A stretch of DNA of 64,000 bases from Clostridia bacterium (lineage in GTDB: Bacteria > Bacillota > Clostridia > Christensenellales > Aristaeellaceae). The notes under the pieces are model-generated. The model was not told the origin of the DNA. It was given only the letters and a program-made list of their open reading frames with translations, and made no database searches. A program made the translations under genes and the position numbers. Below, piece by piece: positions 51,374 to 59,711 of the stretch. The stretch spans positions 124,001 through 188,000 of the forward strand of contig JAFXZS010000008.1 in the NCBI GenBank assembly GCA_017541105.1, written 5' to 3'. Numbering within the stretch: the first letter of the stretch is position 1; every line of letters starts with the position of its first letter.

Positions 51374-51847
51374 TTATGAACTGCTTTCCTCCGTATTGTC
51401 CCATGTCACTTCCGCGTTTGCCAGGTAGATATACATGGTGTCTCCTTCCGTATACAGGTCAAACTGCCCGGTTACGGTGATCTCCGTACCGATTTCCGGA
51501 AAGCCATCCGGAAAAGGATGATCCCCTGCCCATACGAACTCCATCCCCTGGGCACAGCAGGCTGTCGCATCCTGAATCACGCAGAAGGTATAAACCGTTT
51601 TTGTTTCATTGTCCTCATAGGCATCGTACCACCCGGATACACGGATGGTCTTCCCGAGATAGGAATCCGGATCCGATACCATCTGATAGACTTCCGCATA
51701 TACAAACATGCTGCTCATTTGTGACAAATCCAGATCGATGGCCGGAAGCGTTTCCGCAGTCTCTTCCGGGATGGCTTCAGCCGTTCCCTGTACGGAAACG
51801 GATACAGTAAACAGAATGCTCAGCAGGACAGAAAGGAATTTCTTCAT
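51374..51847 (-). CDS. Secreted small protein with possible OB-fold domain
   Basis: The 157-residue product has a signal peptide (residues 1-24, then EAIPEETAE). The mature part (GKTIRVSGWYDAYEDNETKTVY, CVIQDATACCAQGMEFVW, GTEITVTGQFDLYTEGDTMYIYL) resembles the OB-fold 'tRNA_anti-like' domain seen in secreted Clostridial proteins, with a conserved CC pair. No catalytic role is known. Start is set at the M before KKFLSVLL. It stands alone. Confidence 0.65.
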   Translation of the reverse strand: MKKFLSVLLSILFTVSVSVQGTAEAIPEETAETLPAIDLDLSQMSSMFVYAEVYQMVSDPDSYLGKTIRVSGWYDAYEDNETKTVYTFCVIQDATACCAQGMEFVWAGDHPFPDGFPEIGTEITVTGQFDLYTEGDTMYIYLANAEVTWDNTEESSS

Positions 51848-52204
51848 TTGCGGATGCCTCCCATAGAACAAGGTATTCTTCAGCCTTCACAGCCCTGCGG
51901 GCCATTTGGGCCTGAATCGAAAATCGTTTCCATTTTAAATTGTGAGAACCAAGATTTCAATATAAAAATGGTATCCGTTTTCGTTTTTAAGGATGAAAAC
52001 AGCCGCAACAACGGGCGGGCATTTCGAAATGTGTGCCGGCTGCATACCCCATTTCTTCCCGGATCAGATATAATAAGATCCGACAGTATCAGGTGAATCA
52101 ATCTCACGGATGAAGAGAAACAGCAAACACAGGGAATCATGGACACGGCATCCCGGATCCCGAAAACAGTCCGGGAATTGATTCAGAGAAGGAGGAAACA
52201 GACT
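51848..52204. other. Intergenic region with little structure
   Basis: A TATAAT-like box (52069-52074) lies 130 bp upstream of the next gene, without a good -35. An in-frame open stretch from 52139 precedes the chosen start but has no family similarity. No other feature was seen. Confidence 0.4.
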
Positions 52205-53047
52205 ATGCTGCTTGGCGGAACTGTCGCGGGCCGCTGTTCAGGCCCGGAGGAATGGGAACAGCTGCTGATTCGGTCCCGCTTCAGGGCGGTGACCGCACCG
52301 TTCAGTATGTATACCCCGGAAACAGAGATCAGCGCATACTGCGCGGCCTGTGACCGTCATGAAGTGGTTATCGCTGAGGTCGGAGTCTGGAGAAACCTGT
52401 TCGATCCGGATCCTGCTGCGGCCGCAGAAGCTTTGGCCTATGCCAAAGGACAGCTGGCCCTCGCGGACCGGCTGGGCATCGCCTGCTGCGTGAACATCGC
52501 GGGCACTTCCGGCACTGCCGGCTGGGACGCCGCGGACCCGTCCAATTTTACCGATGAGACCTACGAAAGGATCGTTCGCAGTGTCCGTGAGATCCTGGAC
52601 GACGTTGCGCCTCAGCGTGCGTTCTACTGCCTGGAACCGATGCCCTGGATGATTCCGGACAGTCCGGAAGTTTATCTTCAGCTGATCCGTGATATTGACA
52701 GGCCGCAGTTTGCGGCACATATGGACTTTGTGAATATGATCAACTGTCCGCGCCGGTATCTGGCGCCGGAAAAGTTTATCGGGGAATGCTTTGGGGATCT
52801 TGCGCCGATGATCAAAAGCACCCATATCAAGGATTCAAGAATGCACCCGACACGCCTGACCGCCCAACTGGAGGAATGCTCTCCCGGAGAAGGTTCTCTG
52901 GACTTCGGCCGTATTCTGCGCATTCTGGATCAGCGGCTCCCGGCGGATGCTCCGGTGCTGCTGGAACATATGACCACTTTTGAGGAATACCGGAAAGCAT
53001 ATGAATATCTGGCCGGCATAGCCGGAAAGAACGGCATCTCCATCTGA
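52205..53047 (+). CDS. Sugar phosphate isomerase/epimerase-like protein (xylose isomerase-like TIM barrel)
   Basis: This 280-residue TIM barrel has the metal ligands of the AP-endonuclease 2/xylose isomerase-like family: Glu in YCLEPMPW, Asp and nearby residues in AHMDFVNM, His in KSTHIKDSR and a late Glu in VLLEHM. ATG at 52205 is preferred because AGAAGGAGG lies 12 bp upstream; the longer frame is not conserved. Similar enzymes isomerise or epimerise sugars and inositol derivatives; the exact substrate is unknown. It is alone between unrelated genes and ends at a strong terminator. Confidence 0.85.
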   Translation: MLLGGTVAGRCSGPEEWEQLLIRSRFRAVTAPFSMYTPETEISAYCAACDRHEVVIAEVGVWRNLFDPDPAAAAEALAYAKGQLALADRLGIACCVNIAGTSGTAGWDAADPSNFTDETYERIVRSVREILDDVAPQRAFYCLEPMPWMIPDSPEVYLQLIRDIDRPQFAAHMDFVNMINCPRRYLAPEKFIGECFGDLAPMIKSTHIKDSRMHPTRLTAQLEECSPGEGSLDFGRILRILDQRLPADAPVLLEHMTTFEEYRKAYEYLAGIAGKNGISI

Positions 53048-53070
53048 TTCTTCAGTTTATCCGCCAAAAA

Positions 53071-53114
53071 CAAGGGGCTGTGAAGAATGAATCCCATTGC
53101 TTCACAGCCCCTTG
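53071..53114. terminator. Bidirectional terminator
   Basis: CAAGGGGCTGTGAA/TTCACAGCCCCTTG separated by 16 bases, between convergent genes. Confidence 0.85.
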
Positions 53115-53141
53115 CCATTGGAATATGCCGGAACCGGCCGG

Positions 53142-53759
53142 TTATTTTACGGTAATTTTGATCTTCTTATTCTTGGTGCTTCTTGTATTGCTCACCGTAA
53201 GGATGATGGTTCCCTTCTCTTTGCCGTACGCCACGAGCTCAATCTCGCTCGCACTCCCTCCCGTCGTATTCAGCGAGATGATCCCGGACTTCGAATACTT
53301 GAAATTGTAGCTTGCCCCGGATCCGGCTTTATCAAGCGTAAATTTGACTCTGAATGTCTTCGATTCTCCGATTTTCAGGCTGATTACCTGATCATAGGTA
53401 TCTGACTTCGCGTTTTCCTTCTTCGCTGCCTTCACCGTCACCTTGCAGGTATATTTCTTTCCGCTGACCTTCGCGGTGATGGTAGCTGTCCCGGCTTTCT
53501 TGCCCTTCACTTTTCCGTTCTTGTCCACGGTCGCGACCGTTTTGTCGGAAGATTTCCAGGTGATCTTTTTCGAAGCGGCAACCCCTTCCATCTTCAGTTG
53601 CAGCGTTTCACCCTCTTTCACGGTAGCCGACGTCTTGTTCAGTTTCACGGAAGCGGCTGCCGCTACTGTTCCGACAGTCTGGGGCAGCATGGCCGGCAGC
53701 ACCAGCGTTCCAATCAGAACCAGGCACAGCGCAGCTATCCATTTCATTTTGCGGTTCAT
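53142..53759 (-). CDS. Secreted Big2 (bacterial Ig-like) protein
   Basis: This 205-residue protein has a signal peptide (about residues 1-36) and a Big2 domain at about residues 38-110 (VKLNKTSATVKEGETLQLKMEG, ITWKSSDKTVATVDKNGKVKGKKAGTATITAKV). Residues 125-205 form a second beta-sandwich (SLKIGESKTFRVKFTLDKAG...GTIILTVSNTRSTKNKKIKITVK). Such proteins decorate the cell surface or bind partner surfaces. No anchoring motif is visible, so it may be released. First of the surface-protein island. Confidence 0.83.
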   Translation of the reverse strand: MNRKMKWIAALCLVLIGTLVLPAMLPQTVGTVAAAASVKLNKTSATVKEGETLQLKMEGVAASKKITWKSSDKTVATVDKNGKVKGKKAGTATITAKVSGKKYTCKVTVKAAKKENAKSDTYDQVISLKIGESKTFRVKFTLDKAGSGASYNFKYSKSGIISLNTTGGSASEIELVAYGKEKGTIILTVSNTRSTKNKKIKITVK

Positions 53760-53831
53760 AAAACAATCCCTCCTTTTTTATACCGGAATCTGCCGTTTGA
53801 TAATTCTTGCAGATATTATAACCGATCTGGA

Positions 53832-53859
53832 TAAAAAAGAGGTGTGCAGGCTGCACACC
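53832..53859 (-). terminator. Terminator of the C-type lectin gene
   Basis: On the minus strand GGTGTGCAG/CTGCACACC hairpin followed by TCTTTTTTA, downstream of the lectin gene stop. Confidence 0.75.
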
Positions 53860-53909
53860 ATGGATCTCCGGAAAACCGTGTATGACCCGGACCTGTTTTT
53901 TACATCATA

Positions 53910-54428
53910 TCAGTCATCATCAATCGTTTCCCACTCGCAGATGAATCCTCCCACATGCCTGTTGTTGTTTTCCTTATCATCCCATTCGCCGAGCTCTACG
54001 GACCAGCATCCGTCTTCGCAGTAGGTCCTTCCAGCGATCCCGCCGTAGTTCTGATAGCTTCCGCCGTCCGGATTGCCGGGATTCCAATGGCTGTAAGTCA
54101 CCGGCTCTCCCGTAATCCAATAGTTCCAGTTCCCCTCATGGCCCTCGTCTGTCAGGCCGATCCAGTAATTGTCGATCTGTCTGTCAGCCCCGCGGATCAG
54201 CTTTTTGATAAACTTCTGCTCGCCTTTGGAATTGATGGTCACGAGGTGGCCGCCCATTTTTTCGCAGAGTCTTTTTGCTTCATGCCAGGTCTTTTTCCCG
54301 TAGAACAACGTATATTCATGCCCGTTGTAGATTGCGGTTCCGGCCGGAATGGCCCTGGACTCTGCCAGAGAAACCGTGCAGATCATCACCAGCAGCATGC
54401 AGATCAGAATTCCCGTCAGCTTTTTCAT
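53910..54428 (-). CDS. Secreted C-type lectin domain protein
   Basis: This 172-residue protein has a signal peptide (residues 1-22) and one C-type lectin domain (residues about 33-168). The fold marks are TWHEAKRLCEKMGGHLVTI, DNYWIGLTDEG (the WIGL motif), EPVTYSHWNPGNPDGG, GEWDDKENN (the WND-like calcium site) and GFICEWE. The loop has WNPGNP rather than the mannose-type EPN. The gene lies between a Big2 gene and a DUF4234 gene. Likely binds a host or bacterial glycan or protein at the surface; bacterial examples are uncommon. Confidence 0.82.
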   Translation of the reverse strand: MKKLTGILICMLLVMICTVSLAESRAIPAGTAIYNGHEYTLFYGKKTWHEAKRLCEKMGGHLVTINSKGEQKFIKKLIRGADRQIDNYWIGLTDEGHEGNWNYWITGEPVTYSHWNPGNPDGGSYQNYGGIAGRTYCEDGCWSVELGEWDDKENNNRHVGGFICEWETIDDD

Positions 54429-54493
54429 TGTCAGTGTCCTCCTTTTTCATCGCGTCCTGTCCGGGCAAATGCTTCCTCGCTTCTGTGCCTGAT

Positions 54494-54560
54494 GTGCATT
54501 CCCCGTTTGCAGGTTCATTATATCCGTCTCCGCCTCTCCCCTGTAATGCCGTTTTTACCT
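54494..54560 (-). promoter_or_regulatory. Shared promoter module upstream of the C-type lectin gene
   Basis: On the minus strand TTACAG (54541-54546) and TATAAT (54517-54522) have an 18-bp spacer, and the start region reads GAACCTGCAAACGGGGAATG. The same block (GAACCTGCAAACGGGA) follows the -10 of the DUF4234 gene and, less closely, of the SH3 gene at 58629. Confidence 0.65.
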
Positions 54561-54686
54561 CCCGGTTTCGGGATGCATCCCGGCGCTGCCCGGTTGCCCG
54601 GATCCCCGAAAGCCGCAGGATCCGTTATAAAGATCTGCCAAAGTCCGTTCTGTCCAGTCAGGTTCAGGCATTCTGCCCCGTTCTGC

Positions 54687-55124
54687 TTATGCCGCAGGTT
54701 GTTCCTGGCTGTCCGGATCCGCGATACTGGTCACTTCGCTCTCTTTTGTCTGATTATAATTCGCGCACAGGCGGTTCAGGCCTTCAATGAGCTTGTGCGT
54801 AGCAACCAGCGGCCCGATGGCAATCAGAGATCCCAGCGTATTCCACAGGAGAACATTTCCTCCGCTTGTCGTACAGGGAATTCCTCTGTTGTTTGAATTC
54901 ATCGCGATTCTTTCTCCAGCGCCGTACATCCAGACCAGTTTATAGATTCCGAATGTCATCCCTGTAAAAATCATCCTCGCAAACACACCGCGTGTATGCT
55001 TACCGTCCCCCTCGCACACGATATTCATATCCCTGGCAAAACAGTTCCAGAAATAAATGGGATAGATTCCCAAAGTCACTACAGACAGCAGAATCAGCTT
55101 GATTAACGAACGATTTTCCTTCAT
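54687..55124 (-). CDS. DUF4234 domain membrane protein
   Basis: This 145-residue protein has the DUF4234 pattern (LSVVTLGIYPIYFWNCFARDMN, MTFGIYKLVWMYGAGERIAM, LWNTLGSLIAIGPLVATHKL) and three hydrophobic segments. The family is of unknown function and common in gut Clostridia. No catalytic or binding motif is seen. Its promoter shares the block found upstream of the lectin gene, so it may be co-regulated with it. Confidence 0.85.
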   Translation of the reverse strand: MKENRSLIKLILLSVVTLGIYPIYFWNCFARDMNIVCEGDGKHTRGVFARMIFTGMTFGIYKLVWMYGAGERIAMNSNNRGIPCTTSGGNVLLWNTLGSLIAIGPLVATHKLIEGLNRLCANYNQTKESEVTSIADPDSQEQPAA

Positions 55125-55190
55125 GGTTATTTCTCCTTTTCTCTCATGTCCGGCATTCCGCCGAATGTTCTGTTCTGGTTTGTGAAACGG

Positions 55191-55260
55191 TGTGCACTTC
55201 CCGTTTGCAGGTTCATCTTAATCACCGTTCCATCTCTGCCGTATTTTCAGTTTTCCCGTT
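55191..55260 (-). promoter_or_regulatory. Shared promoter module upstream of the DUF4234 gene
   Basis: On the minus strand the stretch TACGGCAGAGATGGAACGGT precedes TAAGAT, then GAACCTGCAAACGGGAAGTG. It aligns with 54494-54560 (16 of 16 in the core after -10) and with 58661-58730. Confidence 0.6.
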
Positions 55261-55389
55261 CTATTCCCTGCCATATAAAAAGCCAGGCAGTCATTCCGGG
55301 TTGGCAGCCGGGAGTTTCCGCGAGCTGCCCGGGTAAAACCGCCCCGGCCGTTTGCACCATCCCTGGCACGGACAATACGGCACTGTGTT

Positions 55390-55419
55390 TTGACATTTTC
55401 TGGATATCGGCAGTATAAT
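55390..55419 (+). promoter_or_regulatory. Promoter for the Big2-LRR-dockerin gene
   Basis: TTGACA (55390-55395) and TATAAT (55414-55419) with 18-bp spacing. The rest of the 55125-55446 gap holds only the shared module on the opposite strand. Confidence 0.75.
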
Positions 55420-55446
55420 ATATAAAAACATCAGGGGGAAAAAGCT

Positions 55447-56421
55447 GTGAAAAAGATAACCGGTATTATCATCTGGCTGTTGGTGGGTATGCTGTGCACT
55501 TCCGCGTTTGCCGGTACGGTTTCAGGAAAGAACAGCAAAAAAGGAGTTCCGGTTTCCTCCATTCTTTTGAATAAAACCCAAGCCAACCTGTTCATCACAA
55601 CAGATGGCAAGCCGAAAGTTCAGCTGGAGGCTACCGTGTATCCGTATAACGCGGAGAAGCGGTCTGTTTCCTGGAAGAGCAGCAATATAAAAGTGGCAAC
55701 GGTCAGCAAGAACGGGCTCGTGACAGGGAAAGGATACGGAACCTGCGTCATTACGGCCACCGCGAAGGACGGCAGCCGTGTGAAGGCCAGCTGCGTCGTG
55801 AAAGTGGAATATTCCGAGATCAGTGCCGGCGGCCTGAAGTTCAAGCTGAACAACAGGGATAATACAGCGGCGGTCATCGGAGCAGCCAGCCTGTCAGCGG
55901 AAGAAATCACCATTCCTGAAACGGTGAAGGCCAACAAGCGCCGATACAATGTGACGTCCATTGCAAGCTGCGCATTTCAGAATATGAAAAAACTGAGCCA
56001 TGTGACACTGGGTAAGAAAATTGCTGTGATTGGGGAAAGCGCTTTTGAATCCTGCACCGCGCTGAGGAGCATGCTCCAGAATTCCAACATTACCAAGATT
56101 GACGACTGGGCCTTCGCAGACTGTAAAAAGCTGGGTGTGATCTATATTCCGAAGACCTGCGCGTTCATTTCGGACTGTGCTTTTGCCGGAGACTCCCATC
56201 TGACGATCATCGGGAAAGAAAACACTTACCCGGCCAAGTATGCGCATCGAAACGATATTCCATTCGCAACATTGAATACGCTCTGGCGGACCGTTGTTCA
56301 ATATATTAATGGCAGCGATTCATTGGCTGTTATGACTGAAAGCCTTGACACCAACGGAGACGGGATCATCAGTGTAATAGATTACAAATATGCGCAGAGG
56401 CTTGAGGAAAGCCTGAAATGA
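55447..56421 (+). CDS. Secreted Big2, BspA-type LRR and dockerin-like protein
   Basis: This 324-residue protein starts at GTG (AGGGGG site) with a signal peptide like that of the lectin gene (MKKITGIIIWLLVG). A Big2 domain (residues 40-115: SVSWKSSNIKVATVSKNGLVTG) is followed by BspA-type LRRs (about residues 150-255, VTSIASCAFQNMKKLSHVTLG, IGESAFESCTALRSM). The C-terminus has one EF-hand loop, DTNGDGIISVIDYKYAQRL, like half a dockerin. Dockerins normally have two; a single one could bind a cohesin weakly or only calcium. Surface adhesin role is inferred. Confidence 0.83.
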   Translation: MKKITGIIIWLLVGMLCTSAFAGTVSGKNSKKGVPVSSILLNKTQANLFITTDGKPKVQLEATVYPYNAEKRSVSWKSSNIKVATVSKNGLVTGKGYGTCVITATAKDGSRVKASCVVKVEYSEISAGGLKFKLNNRDNTAAVIGAASLSAEEITIPETVKANKRRYNVTSIASCAFQNMKKLSHVTLGKKIAVIGESAFESCTALRSMLQNSNITKIDDWAFADCKKLGVIYIPKTCAFISDCAFAGDSHLTIIGKENTYPAKYAHRNDIPFATLNTLWRTVVQYINGSDSLAVMTESLDTNGDGIISVIDYKYAQRLEESLK

Positions 56422-56509
56422 GCAGCCGGTCTGCATGCAGGATATCTGAAACAACGTTCTGCCGGAAAACAGGCTTGCCGCTTCGGCAATGATGTCATGA
56501 TAAAACTAC

Positions 56510-56539
56510 GCCGGGAGCCTTTGCGCTCCCGGCTTTTTT
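56510..56539 (+). terminator. Terminator of the Big2-LRR gene
   Basis: GCCGGGAG/CTCCCGGC with an 8-base loop and TTTTTT. Confidence 0.88.
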
Positions 56540-56561
56540 GGTTTCCACCATCTCCGTGCGT

Positions 56562-58072
56562 TCAACGCTGATACTTGATCTTTACGGAAGACGAGACAAC
56601 AACCCCATCATGACGCGCAACGTCATCCTCACAATCAGGGGTCGGATTTGCCGCAACCTTTGCGGCCAGGATGGGGCACTTCCTCAGATCCAGCGTCTTG
56701 ATTTTAAGTCCGTATGCGTCTAACCGCTCCAGCTTTTTGTTCTTCATGGTAAGCTTTTTGATGGGATTGTTCCCACACGACAGATACACCAGTTTTTTGT
56801 TGGTGCTTACATCGAGAGATTTTAGCCGGTTAGAATTGCAATACAGTTTCTCCAGCTTTTGGTTGTTGCTTACGTCAAGAGAGGTCAGTTGACAAGCAGA
56901 ACACCACAGGATCCTGAGTTTTGTGCACTTGCTGATGTCCAGCTTTTGCAGTGCGGAACAACCCTGGCAATATATTTCCTCCAACTGTGTGTTTTTGCTC
57001 AGATCCAGTTCTTTCAGCTGTTCGTTCGAGGTAACGTGCAGGATCTTCAGATTTTTCAGGTATTGGATCCCTTCCACCGACCCGGCACCCACTCCAAACT
57101 CTACGATGTTTTCGATTTCTTCGTCATCCAGATATCCGTCCTGATTCAGATCGTATTCCATTAATCCCGTGCGAAAATACTCATTCGGGAAATGAACTGC
57201 GTCAGCCATGACACCTGCCGGTTTGACTGGATCCTTCGGCTCCAGAGGCTGACTGGTTATGCTGCCCGCGATGACCGTAACGTTTGAATCAAAGATAAAA
57301 GAGAAGCCATGATCATCGCAGTCAAAATAAGGATTATATTTTCGCGGATTCTCCTTCACCAGGCTGCATAAAGCCTTGCACCGGCTGACGTCCAGCCGGG
57401 TCAGTGGGTTGGAATAGCACTCCAGCTCGTAGAGAGACGGATTATGGCTCACATCCAGCGTTGTCAGCCGGTTGGAATCACAATAAAGACAGGATAATTC
57501 TTTGTTTTTGCTCACATCCAGCGTTGTCAACTGGTTGGAATAGCAGTACAGCTCGGATATTTTTTTGCTGACATCAAGAGAAGTCAGCTGGTTTCGGGAG
57601 CACTCCAGCTGATTCAGGTTTTGCACTGGCTCACATCCAGGGATATCAGCTGATTTTGATAACATCACAGAGTCTTCAGCGCGGGAAGGCACCCGATTTT
57701 CAGCGACGTCAGATGATTGTCATGGATATATACTTCCTTCAGTGCGGTGTTTTTGCTCAGATCCAGTGTCTTCATGCTGCCATAGTGGCAATCCAGGTAT
57801 TCAAGATTCGTTAAATACTCAATTCCGGTCAGGTCGACTTCGGATGCTCTATCCGAAAAGCCTTATTCTCCGCTGATATGCACCCACGTCGCTTCCCTGA
57901 TTTCGCTTTCGCTCAGCACGCCATCGTGGTTTTTATCGAAACGCAATTCTAAAAAACTACGGAAAGTCGGGTCCGGAAAATGTTCTTCATCGATTTTGAC
58001 ATCCGCCATCGCTGCCGTGCACAGGATTGCCAGAAGAAGGCAAACAAGAATGCCTGTTATCCTTTTCATCAT
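56562..58072 (-). pseudogene. Secreted leucine-rich repeat protein, decayed by two stops and a frameshift
   Basis: The 5' end codes a signal peptide (MKRITGILVCLLLAILCT) and an EF-hand-like motif (FDKNHDGVLSESEI). The frame then stops at TAA after ATWVHISGE, continues in frame with GIEYLTNLEYLDC and LKTL-stop-CYQNQL, where a Trp codon has become TGA, and then shifts frame near QC-K-T. The remaining 370 residues are continuous LRRs (LTSLDVSKN, LYCDSNRLTTLDVS), with a second EF-hand-like DLNQDGYLDDEEI. The 3' part is read without stops. It is a recent pseudogene of a long LRR surface protein. Confidence 0.8.
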
Positions 58073-58227
58073 GATCCCTCCGGTATTTTGTTTCATTTTC
58101 TGCTGTTATTATAGTCTTTCCGCCGTACGGCTGCAAGATTTCCTTTTATTTCCAGTAATAAATTCCTTCCAAACGCCGCCGGGCGGCATCGCGTGGATGC
58201 CGCCCGGAATGGCCCGCCTGACAGATC

Positions 58228-58629
58228 TCAATGGCAGAGTTCGAGCCATACCGTTCCGGCGGAAACGAAACCTTCCTCGCCGTCCCACAGCCGCTCCAGC
58301 TTGTACCATCTGCCGCTGAAACCGTCCAGGCTCTCATAGATCCCGGTGATCATGAACCCGGCGCGGGGCGCGATGGTTCCGATCTGTTCGAACTGGATTC
58401 CCGGGCCCTTGCGGATCCGCAGCACCTGCCGCCCGTGGGCGACGCGGAAGACCTTCTTCACAAGGAACTCCTCAAACGGTTCGCTCTCCTCCGCCTCCGC
58501 TTTTTCGGTTTCGTTGACGATGATTCCCGTTCCGTTGTAGGTACGGTAAGAGGTTTCCGCCACTGCGGCGGGCAGCAGGATGGACATCACCAGGACCAGG
58601 CTGAGCAGCATTCCGACAAACTTTTTCAT
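58228..58629 (-). CDS. Small secreted SH3-type domain protein
   Basis: This 133-residue protein has a signal peptide (residues 1-24) and a bacterial SH3 domain in residues 55-130 (RQVLRIRKGPGIQFEQIGTIAP, GRWYKLERLWDGEEGFVSAGTV). The domain matches the one at the end of the gene at 58852 (IGHGKQDLRVRSGPGTNHP), so the two arose by duplication. SH3b domains bind wall peptides. A shared upstream module precedes it. Confidence 0.78.
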   Translation of the reverse strand: MKKFVGMLLSLVLVMSILLPAAVAETSYRTYNGTGIIVNETEKAEAEESEPFEEFLVKKVFRVAHGRQVLRIRKGPGIQFEQIGTIAPRAGFMITGIYESLDGFSGRWYKLERLWDGEEGFVSAGTVWLELCH

Positions 58630-58660
58630 AACGATTCTCCTTCTCGTTTTTTATTGCTCG

Positions 58661-58730
58661 GTGGGTTTTCCCCGCCTGCAGGTGTATCCTATCCACCCTT
58701 TCCGCTCCTCCGTAGTTCGGGTTTTCCCAT
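58661..58730 (-). promoter_or_regulatory. Shared promoter module upstream of the SH3 gene
   Basis: On the minus strand GGGAAAACCCGAACTACGG, then a -10-like TAGGAT and ACACCTGCAGGCGGGGAAAA. It aligns with the modules at 54494-54560 and 55191-55260 but is more divergent (ACACCTGCAGGCGGG against GAACCTGCAAACGGG). Confidence 0.55.
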
Positions 58731-58851
58731 TCCGGACAGCACTAAAAGATCCGGGATACATAATCCATCCTATTGCTGTATTTGTATTTTCCTCCGCAAA
58801 AACACATTATTTACGGAGCTTCTTATATAGGATTATTACTGAACTTTATTC

Positions 58852-59667
58852 CTACTCCACCCGGACCGTTCCGGCGATGACAAAACCGTCCTGCTGGTCC
58901 CATGTTTTTGCCAGCTTGTACCATTTTTCTCCGGAGCCGTCGTCACTGTAATAGGTTGCCACGATTTCAAACTTCTGATTCTTTGGCAGCGTCGCAATCT
59001 GCGGATGGTTGGTTCCCGGGCCGCTGCGCACGCGCAGATCCTGTTTGCCGTGCCCGATCATAAATTTTTTGTTGATCAGATGATCCGCGTATTCATCCGC
59101 CTCGCCGGAATCTTCGACAGGATCCGGCGCCGCAGAAGGCGCTGGATCCTCCGCAGCAGCCGGATCCTCGGCTGTCTGTCCGCTCATCAGCGCATATTGA
59201 GTCCATGTCGCCTGCGGATCCACAATTGTCAGACAATCCACTTCCGCGAAACAGTCGATCGTATTTCCTTTCGTCTGTCCGTACTGCTGATAGGCAATCG
59301 GCGGAGTTTCAGGCAGATCCGGCGAACCTTCTGCCGTATCTGTCTCAATAAGCCAGACCTGCTGGGACAGGCAGTATAGGTATAACAAATGCGTATTCCC
59401 CATGCTTGCATCATGGATGGCAAATACATTTGCCTGCTGATCCCGTATCGCCTCACGGAACGCTGCGGAAAAATCAGGGGATTGTTTCGATAACTCCATG
59501 GCCAGGATCGCCGCGGCGTATGAATGCAGCTTTCCGTCATTCAACTGGAGCACCTCATATGTGAATCCTTCCAGCTTCTTGACTTCACTGACCTCTGCGT
59601 CTGCCATGGCCAGTGAAACCTGCAGTGCCAGTATCAGGCACCCCAGAAAACCTATAATCCTTCTCAT
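58852..59667 (-). CDS. Secreted protein with C-terminal SH3-type domain
   Basis: This 271-residue protein has a signal peptide (MRRIIGFLGCLILALQVSLAMA). The first half (about residues 30-150) is unrecognised, with a helical pattern ATWTQYALMSG and no motif. An Ala/Asp/Glu-rich linker (EDPAAAEDPAPSAAPDPVED) precedes an SH3b domain (residues 195-268, RVRSGPGTNHPQIATLPKNQKFEIV, EKWYKLAKTWDQQDGFVIAG). ATG at 59667 is preceded by GGAGG-like sequence. It follows the kinase gene by 45 bp on the same strand and may share its operon. Confidence 0.72.
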   Translation of the reverse strand: MRRIIGFLGCLILALQVSLAMADAEVSEVKKLEGFTYEVLQLNDGKLHSYAAAILAMELSKQSPDFSAAFREAIRDQQANVFAIHDASMGNTHLLYLYCLSQQVWLIETDTAEGSPDLPETPPIAYQQYGQTKGNTIDCFAEVDCLTIVDPQATWTQYALMSGQTAEDPAAAEDPAPSAAPDPVEDSGEADEYADHLINKKFMIGHGKQDLRVRSGPGTNHPQIATLPKNQKFEIVATYYSDDGSGEKWYKLAKTWDQQDGFVIAGTVRVE

Positions 59668-59711
59668 GCCAGTCTCCTCCGTTTTCCGCAGTATCCTTTT
59701 CCCGGATCTGC

